Program-made: the position numbers and the translations under genes
Notes under the pieces: generated by a model
Told to the model about the DNA's origin: nothing
Database searches by the model: none
Seen by the model: only the letters and a program-made list of their open reading frames with translations
DNA from: an uncultured Oscillospiraceae bacterium
GTDB lineage: Bacteria > Bacillota > Clostridia > Oscillospirales > Ruminococcaceae
Assembly (NCBI GenBank): GCA_900543295.1
Contig: UQQY01000022.1
Location: forward strand, 1-18,815
Direction: 5' to 3'
Length of the DNA stretch: 18,815 bases
Shown here: positions 1 to 6,847 of the stretch, piece after piece
Layout: each line of letters opens with the position of its first letter
Numbering within the stretch: position 1 is the first letter of the stretch

Positions 1-1
1 G

Positions 2-1795
2 GCACGCTACATCGGCGGCGAATTAAACAGCGTCGTCAAGGATAAAAACGCGGTTTCCATCCGTTTTGCTTTTTGTTTTCCCGACACCTATGAAATCGGC
101 ATGTCCCATCTTGGCATGAAGATCCTGTACTCCCTGTTAAACAGCAGAGAGGATACCTGGTGCGAGCGCGTATTTGTGCCATGGATCGACTTTGAAGAGG
201 AGCTTCGGCAAAATCATCTGCCGCTGTATGCGCTCGAAAGCCTCGACCCGCTCTCTGATTTCGACATCATCGGCTTTACCCTGCAATATGAGCTGTCCTT
301 TACCAATATCCTGAACATGCTTGATTTGGGCGGCGTTCCGGTGCTTGCAAAAGAGCGTTCGGGACTTAAAAACCTGGTGGTAGCCGGCGGCCCCTGCGCC
401 TGCAATGCGGAGCCGCTGTGCGACTTTGTAGACCTATTCATGCTCGGCGAAGGCGAAGAGGTGATGCATGAACTGATGGATCTCTATCAGGCAAGCAGGG
501 AGTCCGGCGACTCGAAGGAGGCCTTCCTCAAAAAAGCGGCGCAGCTCGGCGGCGTGTATGTGCCAAGCCTCTATGAGATAAGCTATAACGCAGACGGTAC
601 GGTTGCCGCCATCACGCCAAAAGACGGAGCGCCCCAAAAAGTCAAAAAGCGCATTGTAGAGGATTTCGACAAAGTATTCTATCCGGAAAACTTCGTCGTG
701 CCGTTTATCGGTACCGTTCACGACCGTGCCGTCGTAGAGGTTCTGCGCGGCTGTATCCGCGGATGCCGTTTCTGTCAGGCGGGCTTTCTTTACCGCCCGT
801 TTCGTGAGAAAAAACCGGACACCATCTGTGCGGAAACCAAAAGCCTCTGCGAGACCACCGGCTATGAAGAGGTCTCTCTCTCCTCGCTGAGTACGAGCGA
901 CTATTCCGAGATCGAAACGCTGCTCGGCGAGCTGCTCGACTATACCCAGCCGCGCCACGTCAATATAACGCTGCCCTCCCTCCGCATCGATAACTTTTCT
1001 GAAGAACTGCTGGAACGCGTTAAAGCAGTGCGAAAAAGCGGACTCACCTTCGCGCCGGAGGCCGGAACTCAGCGGATGCGCGACGTCATCAATAAAAATA
1101 TTACCGAAGAGGACGTCATGCAAAGCTGCCGGCTGGCCTTTGAGGGCGGCTATACCTCGGTCAAGCTCTATTTCATGCTGGGCCTGCCCACCGAAACCCC
1201 AGATGACGTCCGCGGTATCGTCGAGCTTGCGCAGCGCGTCGTCGATCTGTATTACCGCACAGAGGGACGTGCCAAAGGGCAGAGCGTCAATGTAACAGTC
1301 TCTGTCTCCACCTTTGTGCCGAAGCCTTTTACGCCGTTTCAATACGAGCCGCAGGATACCTTTGAGCAGATTGAGGAAAAGCACCAGATTCTGCGCGAAA
1401 GCGTGACGAGCAAAAAAATCTCGCTGAAATACCATCATTCCGACGCTTCTGTTTTAGAGGCGGTCTTCGCACGCGGAGACCGGCGGCTGGGGGAAGTCAT
1501 GTACCGCGCTTTTAAAAAAGGCTGCAAATTCGACAGTTGGGACGATCAGTTCCACTACGACCGCTGGCTTGAGGCCTTTAAGGAAAGCGGACTTGATCCA
1601 TCCTTTTATGCAAACCGCCGCCGCAGCTTTGACGAAATTCTGCCGTGGAGCCATATGGACTATTGCGTAAGCGAACGCTTTTTACAGCGCGAAAACGAGC
1701 GCGCCCACAGCGCCGTTACTACGAAAAACTGCCGTCAGGCCTGTGCGGGCTGCGGTGCAAACTGCCTGCTGACGGGAGGGAAATGCTTTGATTAA
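2..1795 (+). CDS. TIGR03960-family radical SAM protein (5' end outside window)
   Basis: The reading frame is open from base 2 with no start codon before an internal Met at 101, so the N-terminus lies upstream; about 597 residues are visible. The fragment begins within a vitamin-B12-binding-like N-terminal region (FPDTYEIGMSHLG and the GGP loop near 394-402). The radical SAM core follows: the CxxxCxxC cluster motif is encoded at 752-775 (GCIRGCRFCQ), where three Cys would hold a 4Fe-4S cluster that cleaves S-adenosylmethionine. A second Cys-rich patch closes the protein (CRQACAGCGANC and GGKC, about 1729-1790). This layout fits the TIGR03960 family, whose substrate is unknown. The stop codon overlaps the downstream partner gene by 8 nt, so the two are co-translated. 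In many Firmicutes the pair sits before ribonuclease G and rplU/rpmA; here it does not. Family assignment is strong; the reaction is unknown. Confidence 0.9.
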   Translation, partial: ARYIGGELNSVVKDKNAVSIRFAFCFPDTYEIGMSHLGMKILYSLLNSREDTWCERVFVPWIDFEEELRQNHLPLYALESLDPLSDFDIIGFTLQYELSFTNILNMLDLGGVPVLAKERSGLKNLVVAGGPCACNAEPLCDFVDLFMLGEGEEVMHELMDLYQASRESGDSKEAFLKKAAQLGGVYVPSLYEISYNADGTVAAITPKDGAPQKVKKRIVEDFDKVFYPENFVVPFIGTVHDRAVVEVLRGCIRGCRFCQAGFLYRPFREKKPDTICAETKSLCETTGYEEVSLSSLSTSDYSEIETLLGELLDYTQPRHVNITLPSLRIDNFSEELLERVKAVRKSGLTFAPEAGTQRMRDVINKNITEEDVMQSCRLAFEGGYTSVKLYFMLGLPTETPDDVRGIVELAQRVVDLYYRTEGRAKGQSVNVTVSVSTFVPKPFTPFQYEPQDTFEQIEEKHQILRESVTSKKISLKYHHSDASVLEAVFARGDRRLGEVMYRAFKKGCKFDSWDDQFHYDRWLEAFKESGLDPSFYANRRRSFDEILPWSHMDYCVSERFLQRENERAHSAVTTKNCRQACAGCGANCLLTGGKCFD

Positions 1796-2462
1796 CGTCC
1801 GTGTCTTTTACCACAAAACCGGCCGCGCCAAGTACATTTCACATCTGGACATTATGCGCTGCATGCAGCGCGCAGTAGTGCGCGCCGGTCTCCCCGTCTG
1901 GTATACGGAGGGGTTCAATCCACATATTTATCTGACCTTTTCCCTGCCGCTGTCGCTGGGATATGAGAGCGAAAGCGAGGTCATGGATTTTAGGCTGATT
2001 GACGACGGTTATCCGCTTGATGAAGTAACCGTCCGGCTGAACCGCTCGCTTCCGCCGGATATCCGCGTTGTACGCACTGCGTCTCCCGTAAATAAGCCGG
2101 AAGGTATTGCGGCGGCAGTCTATGAAATAAAAGCTTCTGTCCCGGGCCGCAGCGGCGCTGCGCTCGCTAAAGCATTCCGCGCTTTTATGGAACAAAAAGA
2201 AATCCTGGTTGAAAAGCGCGCGAAAAAGGGGGCGCGGAAAATTATGAAAGAGGTTGACATCCGTCCGCTGTGCGAACTTCTTTCCTGTGAAGAAACCGGC
2301 AACGGTCTGCTGATCCGCTTAAAAACCGCAGCCGGTATTCAGACAAATCTCAATCCTGCGCTTTTGCTGGATGCCTTCTGCGCCTACCTTCAGACGGAGG
2401 CTCTTTCCTATTCCGTCTGCCGGAAGTCGCTGCTGCTCGCCGACGGGACAGATTTCTGCTGA
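1788..2462 (+). CDS. TIGR03936/DUF2344 radical SAM-associated protein
   Basis: The 224-residue protein starts at TTG 1788, with a good ribosome binding site (GGAGGG, 1775-1780) 7 nt upstream and an 8-nt overlap with the preceding radical SAM gene. The N-terminal half carries the family hallmarks RVFYHKTGRAKYISHLD and the segment ending EGFNPHIYLTFSLPLSLG, followed by an ExExxDF-type stretch (SESEVMDFRL). This is the usual companion of the TIGR03960 radical SAM protein; in some genomes the two are fused. Its biochemical role is unknown, and a role in presenting substrate to the partner is inference. It contains no cluster-binding Cys motif of its own. It is probably the last gene of its transcript, since a hairpin and then an independent promoter follow. 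Confidence 0.9.
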   Translation: MINVRVFYHKTGRAKYISHLDIMRCMQRAVVRAGLPVWYTEGFNPHIYLTFSLPLSLGYESESEVMDFRLIDDGYPLDEVTVRLNRSLPPDIRVVRTASPVNKPEGIAAAVYEIKASVPGRSGAALAKAFRAFMEQKEILVEKRAKKGARKIMKEVDIRPLCELLSCEETGNGLLIRLKTAAGIQTNLNPALLLDAFCAYLQTEALSYSVCRKSLLLADGTDFC

Positions 2463-2500
2463 GGCGGTCTTAAAAACTACATTTTCTATCGTATAGCCAA

Positions 2501-2529
2501 GCCCCGAACCACTTTCTGTGCTTCGGGGC
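2501..2529. terminator. Hairpin after the radical SAM pair, weak terminator candidate
   Basis: An 8-bp perfect stem, GCCCCGAA (2501-2508) with TTCGGGGC (2522-2529), encloses a 13-nt loop. No U-tract follows, so it is a poor intrinsic terminator as it stands. A second, smaller hairpin (GCGAA 2573-2577 with TTCGC 2587-2591) is followed by six T at 2594-2599 and may be the actual release site. The remaining gap to 2737 holds a 10-bp palindrome CGACATGTCG (2635-2644) and the next gene's promoter. I see no gene in 2463-2737. Confidence 0.4.
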
Positions 2530-2673
2530 AATTCATTGCGCCGCAATTGGCCGATTCAGAAAATCGCCTTTTGCGAAATGAATTGATTCGCCGTTTTTTC
2601 CGCCAAAAATCTCTTTATATATCTTGATTTTATCCGACATGTCGATGAATTTTGCAGGAACACGAAATCATTC

Positions 2674-2702
2674 TTGCAAAAAATCATATGATGGTGTAAG
2701 AT
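2674..2702 (+). promoter_or_regulatory. Sigma-A type promoter of the aminotransferase gene
   Basis: A -35 box TTGCAA (2674-2679), a 17-bp spacer and a -10 box TAAGAT (2697-2702) precede the aminotransferase start by 35 nt. The ribosome binding site GGAGG (2726-2730) lies between. The palindrome CGACATGTCG at 2635-2644, 29 bp upstream of the -35 box, could be an operator, but nothing in the sequence identifies a binding protein. Confidence 0.65.
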
Positions 2703-2737
2703 AAACAAGACAGTGCAGCAAAAACGGAGGCGTAACA

Positions 2738-4015
2738 ATGAAAAAATATCAGGAAATGACGCAGGAGGAACTGCGCTTCGAATACGACGCCGTTTCGGCG
2801 AAATATCAGCAGTATTGTGCACAGGGGCTGGCGCTCGACATGTCGCGCGGCAAGCCGTCTGACAAACAGCTTGAGCTCTCCATGCCGATGCTTGACGTTC
2901 TGCATGGACAGCACGAAATGCGCGCCGAGGGCGGCGTAGATATCCGCAACTATGGACAGCTTGACGGCATTCCGGAGGTAAAACGCATTTTCTCCGAGCT
3001 GCTCGACGTTGCGTCGAAAAATATCATGGTCGGCGCGAACTCCAGCCTGAACCTGATGTTCGACTGCGTGTGCTGGGCGGAATCGCTCGGCATTATGGGA
3101 TGCACCCCATGGGCGCGGCTTGATAAGGTAAAATTCCTTTGTCCGGTTCCCGGATATGACCGTCATTTCGCTATTACCGAGCTGTTCGGCATCGAAATGA
3201 TCCCGATTAAAATGAATCAAAGCGGGCCTGATATGGAAGAAGTCCGCCGATATGTGGAAAACGATGAGTCTGTTAAGGGAATCTGGTGCGTGCCAAAATA
3301 CTCCAACCCCACCGGCGTCACCTATTCGGAAGAGACCGTCCGCGCTTTTGCCGCGTTGAAGCCGGCCGCCAGGGACTTCCGCATTTTCTGGGATAACGCC
3401 TACTGTGTACATCACCTGACCGATACGCCGGATACCCTTGTCAATATCTTCGACGCATGCCGCGAATACGGAAGCGAAGACCTTGTCTACGAATTCACCT
3501 CTACGTCCAAGATCAGCTTCAGCGGCGCGGGTATTGCGGTTATTGCCGCAAGCGACGCCAATATGGCGGATCTAAAGAAAAAGCGCACCATCCAAACGAT
3601 CGGCCCGAATAAGGTCGTTCAGATGATGCACGCCCGCTACTTCCACAACGCGGAAGGTATTCTTGCACATATGGCAAAGCACCGCGCCCTGCTCGCTCCG
3701 AAATTCGAGGCAGTGTTAGAGGCGCTCGACGCAGAGCTTGCGCCTCTGGGCATCGCCTCCTATACCCGTCCGAACGGCGGCTACTTCATCTCCTTCGACA
3801 CCATGCCCGGCTGCGCAAAGCGCGTCGGTGAGCTGTGCAGAGAGGCCGGCGTTGTGCTGACAACCGTTGGAGCAACCTTTCCATACGGCAAGGATCCGAA
3901 GGACGCCAATATTCGGATCGCACCCTCTTTCCCGCCGATTGAAGAGCTGAAGGCGGCTGTCGCCGTATTCTGCACCAGCGTAAAGCTCGCTTCGCTCGAA
4001 AAGCTGCTGAAATAA
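2738..4015 (+). CDS. PLP-dependent aspartate aminotransferase (PF12897 type)
   Basis: The 425-residue protein is a fold-type I aminotransferase, most like the aspartate aminotransferases of the PF12897 group (once labelled MocR-like aminotransferases), which swap amino groups between aspartate and 2-oxoglutarate using pyridoxal phosphate. Visible landmarks are the N-terminal LALDMSRGKPS substrate-loop region, RNYGQLDG, the cofactor-contacting Asn190 in the SNPTG motif, Asp219 and Tyr222 in FWDNAY, and Lys258 in STSKISFSG as the expected Schiff-base lysine. It would act in the cytoplasm in aspartate/glutamate metabolism. The ATG at 2738 has GGAGG 7 nt upstream and a promoter just before it, so the gene is a single transcription unit closed by the 4053-4090 hairpin. 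No DNA-binding domain is fused to it. Substrate preference is from family knowledge, not from the sequence alone. Confidence 0.88.
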   Translation: MKKYQEMTQEELRFEYDAVSAKYQQYCAQGLALDMSRGKPSDKQLELSMPMLDVLHGQHEMRAEGGVDIRNYGQLDGIPEVKRIFSELLDVASKNIMVGANSSLNLMFDCVCWAESLGIMGCTPWARLDKVKFLCPVPGYDRHFAITELFGIEMIPIKMNQSGPDMEEVRRYVENDESVKGIWCVPKYSNPTGVTYSEETVRAFAALKPAARDFRIFWDNAYCVHHLTDTPDTLVNIFDACREYGSEDLVYEFTSTSKISFSGAGIAVIAASDANMADLKKKRTIQTIGPNKVVQMMHARYFHNAEGILAHMAKHRALLAPKFEAVLEALDAELAPLGIASYTRPNGGYFISFDTMPGCAKRVGELCREAGVVLTTVGATFPYGKDPKDANIRIAPSFPPIEELKAAVAVFCTSVKLASLEKLLK

Positions 4016-4052
4016 TTTGTAAAGTACTTTTTTACACACGATACACTTTTCT

Positions 4053-4090
4053 GAACCGCCGGAATGGGTTGTGATCCATTCCGGCGGTTC
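4053..4090. terminator. Strong hairpin terminator after the aminotransferase
   Basis: A perfect 15-bp stem (GAACCGCCGGAATGG at 4053-4067 with its complement at 4076-4090) encloses an 8-nt loop. The following tract, ACTTTATC, is only moderately T-rich. Position and stability still make a terminator the natural reading. Confidence 0.75.
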
Positions 4091-4103
4091 ACTTTATCAA
4101 AAT

Positions 4104-4145
4104 TTGCAGAAAAAGATTGCAAGCAGAATACAATGCTGATAAAAT
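4104..4145 (+). promoter_or_regulatory. Candidate promoter(s) of the zinc-ribbon membrane protein
   Basis: Two overlapping possibilities exist. TTGCAA (4117-4122), 17 bp, TAAAAT (4140-4145) has ideal spacing but would start transcription near 4152, at the very edge of the ribosome binding site AAGGAGG (4153-4159). TTGCAG (4104-4109), 19 bp, TACAAT (4129-4134) leaves a normal leader but has a long spacer. The sequence cannot decide between them. Confidence 0.45.
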
Positions 4146-4166
4146 GAAGAAAAAGGAGGATGAAAA

Positions 4167-4646
4167 ATGGCTTTGATTACTTGTCCAGAATGTGGAAACC
4201 AAATTTCCGATCAGGCTGTCTCATGTCCCGTCTGCGGCTATCCTATCCGCCAGCCCATACCGGGTTATGCTGCCGGACAGCCCGCATATCATGTCCCGCA
4301 GCAGCCGCAGGTCATTGTTTACCCGCGGCCCAAAGTTCCCGGAAGAGGATTTGGCATCAGCGGGATGGTGCTCGGAATCATCGGCGCCGTATACAGCATC
4401 CCAACGCTTCTGTCCGTTCTTGTTACGCTCTTTTCTGATCCTGAACTTATAACCACAATTCTTCCTCTCGCAATTGAAGTGGGAATTATGGGCATTCTTG
4501 CACTGATTTTCGGCATTTCCGCACGTGCGCGCGGCTTTAAGCGCGGACAAAGCGTAGCCGCCATTATACTGAGTGTTCTTCCGATATTATCCCTCGCTTT
4601 TACTGCCGTACTGACTCTTCTGTCCCAATTCAATTTTAAAGTCTAA
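4167..4646 (+). CDS. Zinc-ribbon membrane protein, unknown function
   Basis: The 159-residue protein begins with a zinc ribbon, Cys6-x2-Cys9 and Cys20-x2-Cys23 (CPECG and CPVCG). A Pro/Gln-rich linker (about 25-60) follows, then three hydrophobic stretches long enough to cross the membrane (about 63-90, 96-118, 130-153), with a short basic loop ARARGFKRG between the last two. This is the common Firmicutes layout of a cytosolic zinc ribbon joined to a DUF4190-like membrane domain; the function of such proteins is not established. The ATG at 4167 has AAGGAGG 7 nt upstream. Two other reading frames are also open over part of this stretch, but only this frame has the ribosome binding site and recognisable domains. 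Its own candidate promoter lies directly upstream. Confidence 0.8.
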   Translation: MALITCPECGNQISDQAVSCPVCGYPIRQPIPGYAAGQPAYHVPQQPQVIVYPRPKVPGRGFGISGMVLGIIGAVYSIPTLLSVLVTLFSDPELITTILPLAIEVGIMGILALIFGISARARGFKRGQSVAAIILSVLPILSLAFTAVLTLLSQFNFKV

Positions 4647-4706
4647 GGGTTCCGCACTCGCCTTAATTTGCGCAACGCAAAAATAACCGCAAAAGGAGCT
4701 GATCGC

Positions 4707-4799
4707 ATGAGAGAAATCAGGAAAATGCGGGCGGTTTCCACTGCTTATCCTGTCAGAAAGGAAGTGATCATTAAAAAAACAGACGGGAGAAAGATATGA
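4707..4799 (+). CDS. Small ORF (30 aa) translationally coupled to the acetyltransferase
   Basis: I do not recognise this peptide. ATG 4707 has a near-ideal ribosome binding site, AAAGGAG at 4692-4698, 8 nt upstream. The ORF ends in TGA 4797-4799, overlapping the acetyltransferase ATG (4796-4798) in an ATGA arrangement. The predicted 30-residue peptide is strongly basic (MREIRKMR at the start, KKTDGRKI at the end) with a short neutral middle and no membrane segment. The tight overlap suggests that its translation influences the downstream start, as leader peptides do for several ribosome-targeting antibiotic resistance genes. It could also be a chance ORF or the remnant of a longer gene. No terminator or promoter is evident between 4647 and 4707; TTGCG/CGCAA (about 4668-4680) forms only a 5-bp hairpin. 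Confidence 0.45.
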   Translation: MREIRKMRAVSTAYPVRKEVIIKKTDGRKI

Positions 4800-5452
4800 A
4801 CAACATACCAAATGCAAATAATATTTATGCAAGCGAATATAAGACATCCTGTTTTATCAAAAACGTAGTGACCGCACCAAACGTCATAATCGGCGCATAC
4901 ACCTACTATGACGATGGAAGTGCCCCGCTCGAATTTGAAAAGAACAATATTTTATTCAATTATCCGGAACTCGGTGACAGACTGATGATCGGCAAGTTCT
5001 GCGCCATCGCTTCCGGTACAAAGTTTATCATGAACGCCGCCAATCATCGGCTGCACAGCGTTACCACCTATCCGTTTCATGTGCTGGGCGGTTTGTGGCG
5101 CGAAAAAACTCCCAATCATCTTTCTGAGCTTCCGTTTAAAGGAGATATCGTCGTAGGAAACGACGTATGGATTGGAAGAGAGAGTATCATTATGCCCGGT
5201 GTGAAAATTGGCGACGGCGCGATCATTGCAGCGTATTCCGTGGTTACGCGGGGTGTATCGCCTTACTCTGTAGTTGGCGGAAATCCGGCGAGATTCATCA
5301 AAAAGCGATTTGACGATGAATTGACTGCACTGCTTATGCAGTTTAAGTGGTGGGATCTGCCTGTTGAGGAGCTGACAGATCTTCTGCCCCTTTTGTGCAG
5401 TCCCGCGCTCTCTGCCGTAAAGGAAACGCTGAAAAAGCGGCTTTCGATATAG
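4796..5452 (+). CDS. Vat-family acetyltransferase (streptogramin A type)
   Basis: The 218-residue protein belongs to the xenobiotic acetyltransferase branch of left-handed beta-helix (hexapeptide repeat) enzymes, close in layout to Vat(D) (about 209 residues) and to CatB-type proteins. It carries the opening GAYTYYDD, then LGDRLMIGKFCAIASGTKFI, the loop MNAANHRLHSVTTYPF with His84 as the expected catalytic base, the coils DIVVGNDVWIGRESIIMPG and GDGAIIAAYSVV, and the C-terminal GGNPARFIKKRF. Such enzymes acetylate an exposed hydroxyl on streptogramin A antibiotics using acetyl-CoA in the cytoplasm. Chromosomal relatives are often annotated as resistance genes without testing, so the true substrate is unproven. 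The ATG overlaps the stop of the 30-codon ORF, and GGAG at 4786-4789 is its own weak ribosome binding site. The gene ends directly at a strong terminator. Confidence 0.85.
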   Translation: MNNIPNANNIYASEYKTSCFIKNVVTAPNVIIGAYTYYDDGSAPLEFEKNNILFNYPELGDRLMIGKFCAIASGTKFIMNAANHRLHSVTTYPFHVLGGLWREKTPNHLSELPFKGDIVVGNDVWIGRESIIMPGVKIGDGAIIAAYSVVTRGVSPYSVVGGNPARFIKKRFDDELTALLMQFKWWDLPVEELTDLLPLLCSPALSAVKETLKKRLSI

Positions 5453-5490
5453 AAAACAGGCGTCGTTTTATAAAAACGACGCCTGTTTTT
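5453..5490. terminator. Bidirectional intrinsic terminator between convergent genes
   Basis: A 17-bp perfect stem (5453-5469 with 5473-5489) and a 3-nt loop begin at the first base after the acetyltransferase stop. A T-run follows on the plus strand (5486-5490), and on the minus strand the hairpin ends in TTTTC. It can therefore stop both this gene and the GH113 gene that converges from the right. Confidence 0.9.
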
Positions 5491-5530
5491 ATAGAATACT
5501 TTCTGTCATGAAAGCGATACGGCCGACTGT

Positions 5531-6616
5531 TCAGCCAAGCTTTCTGCTGAAGTATGCTTTTACTACATCCGCCGAGGGCTTTAAATACAGTCCATAGCCG
5601 CCGTCATAGCAGACTGTCTCCGGCGTAATGTTCAGTTTTCCGTTCCAGTCCCACAGGCCGAAACCCTGAACGAAATTATGACGGTCGCATGCGTCAAACA
5701 CCGCACGGTAAAAATCAGCCTGCGCTTTAAAATCCACAGCGTCGCGGTACACCGCCCGAATTTCCTCCGGCAGTGCGGAAAAATCCAAGCCGCGATACAG
5801 CCCGTCCACCGTGCGGTCAAGCGCAAGCTCCAATCCGCGCGCCTTTGCAAGCGCATCCACCTCACTGCGAAAACGAATCCAGCTATTCGGCACGGCAGGC
5901 GAGCTTTTGCAGGTCATACAGCCGCATTCAATGAAGAAAAACGGCTTTTGAAACCGCTTTACCACAGTTTCAATCCGCGCAAGCTGCCGTTCCCAATCGT
6001 CAATCGGGTAGTATCCGCTCGAAGAAATTACATCAAGCGCATCCCAAAAGGTAACCTCGTCCTCCTGATACTTATCCGCATTCCACGTAAGCGGACCATG
6101 GTAGTGCTTGCGGATCTCGGCGATGCAGGCGCGCCATTCGCGGTCGCGGCGCTGTGTCTGCACCATTTCGCAGGCTATACACAGCATATCCGCCCGCAGC
6201 CGCTCGGCAATTTTGGCAAAATGAACTTGAAACGACGTATACGAAGCAAACCAATCGCTCCATTTCGGCTCGCACGGCACGTCCTTGTCGAAAAAATTGA
6301 TATGTCCGCGCCACGTGCCGTTTCTACAGTCAAGCATGGGCTTTAATATAACGTGCATGCGCAGCTCGCGCGCTTTATGCACCAATCTCGCAAGCCCTTC
6401 CTCTGTCGGCGTATCCCCGCCAAGATAATCGATCTGCGTAGACTGCGGATCGTCCTGCAAAGCATGAAAGGCGAAAATGACCGTATTCGCACCGGTTTGT
6501 TTCTTTAACAGCTCTAAAGAGCGAAGCGGCGCATCGGTAAAATAATCGGCGCGTTTTAAATCATAGCCGAAGCTGATTCCTGCAATATATCCCTCCGGAA
6601 TACCAGGCATCTCCAT
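5531..6616 (-). CDS. GH113-like glycoside hydrolase (intracellular beta-mannanase type)
   Basis: The 361-residue protein is a TIM-barrel enzyme resembling glycoside hydrolase family 113, which cleaves beta-1,4-mannan oligosaccharides. Landmarks in order: ISFGYD near the N-terminus, GANTVIFAF, RMHVILKPMLD with TWRGHINF, a first catalytic Glu at 150 (CIACEMVQT, acid/base), LTWNADKY, FWDALDVISSSGYYP, and a second catalytic Glu at 230 (FFFIECGC, nucleophile). The spacing of 80 residues between the two Glu matches the Alicyclobacillus beta-mannanase (151/231 from memory). There is no signal peptide, so it should act in the cytoplasm on imported oligosaccharides. ATG 6616 has GGGAGG 7 nt upstream on the minus strand and a near-consensus promoter. 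It is transcribed away from the galactokinase-family gene. The exact substrate is inferred; mannan is the family norm. Confidence 0.8.
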   Translation of the reverse strand: MEMPGIPEGYIAGISFGYDLKRADYFTDAPLRSLELLKKQTGANTVIFAFHALQDDPQSTQIDYLGGDTPTEEGLARLVHKARELRMHVILKPMLDCRNGTWRGHINFFDKDVPCEPKWSDWFASYTSFQVHFAKIAERLRADMLCIACEMVQTQRRDREWRACIAEIRKHYHGPLTWNADKYQEDEVTFWDALDVISSSGYYPIDDWERQLARIETVVKRFQKPFFFIECGCMTCKSSPAVPNSWIRFRSEVDALAKARGLELALDRTVDGLYRGLDFSALPEEIRAVYRDAVDFKAQADFYRAVFDACDRHNFVQGFGLWDWNGKLNITPETVCYDGGYGLYLKPSADVVKAYFSRKLG

Positions 6617-6648
6617 TACAAAACCTCCCTACCGAATTCGATGCTTTC

Positions 6649-6677
6649 AGTATAGGCGCAAAAGGGCCGTCCGTCAA
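6649..6677 (-). promoter_or_regulatory. Sigma-A type promoter of the GH113-like gene
   Basis: On the minus strand, TTGACG (6672-6677), a 17-bp spacer and TATACT (6649-6654) stand 32 bp before the ATG at 6616. It is one of the best consensus matches in the window. Confidence 0.75.
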
Positions 6678-6785
6678 TCGCTTTTTGCGAAGACAATGAA
6701 CGGAAAACGTCTCTTCTTCCCTGAGCAGCGGATATTCTCTTTTCGCGGAACGATCAATCTTTGACTATTTTTTCTTGATATTCTG

Positions 6786-6815
6786 TTGACTTTGACCGGT
6801 TATCTATAGTAAACT
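6786..6815 (+). promoter_or_regulatory. Promoter of the galactokinase-family gene
   Basis: TTGACT (6786-6791), an 18-bp spacer and TAAACT (6810-6815) precede the gene by about 20-30 nt. Two further TTGAC-type hexamers stand nearby (6761-6766 and 6792-6797), so the exact -35 element is not certain. Together with the minus-strand promoter at 6649-6677 this makes a divergent control region. Confidence 0.6.
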
Positions 6816-6831
6816 AAGCTTATCAATCAAC

Positions 6832-6847
6832 AGGAGTGATTTCTATT
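6832..6847 (+). promoter_or_regulatory. Ribosome binding site that points to an ATT start
   Basis: The only ribosome binding site before the galactokinase-family gene is AGGAG at 6832-6836. It physically overlaps the first in-frame start candidate, GTG at 6836-6838, so GTG cannot use it. The codon at the right distance (8 nt) is ATT at 6845-6847. The next in-frame TTG, at 6860, is 23 nt away. Confidence 0.45.

Noticed and set aside
434..1438. Long open frame (334 codons) on the minus strand opposite the radical SAM gene
   Set aside because: It has no recognisable domain and lies wholly antisense to a gene with clear family motifs. It is an antisense shadow of the plus-strand codon pattern.
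2684..3415. Minus-strand open frame of 243 codons opposite the aminotransferase
   Set aside because: It is a shadow frame without domains, and the plus-strand gene has a promoter, ribosome binding site and catalytic residues.
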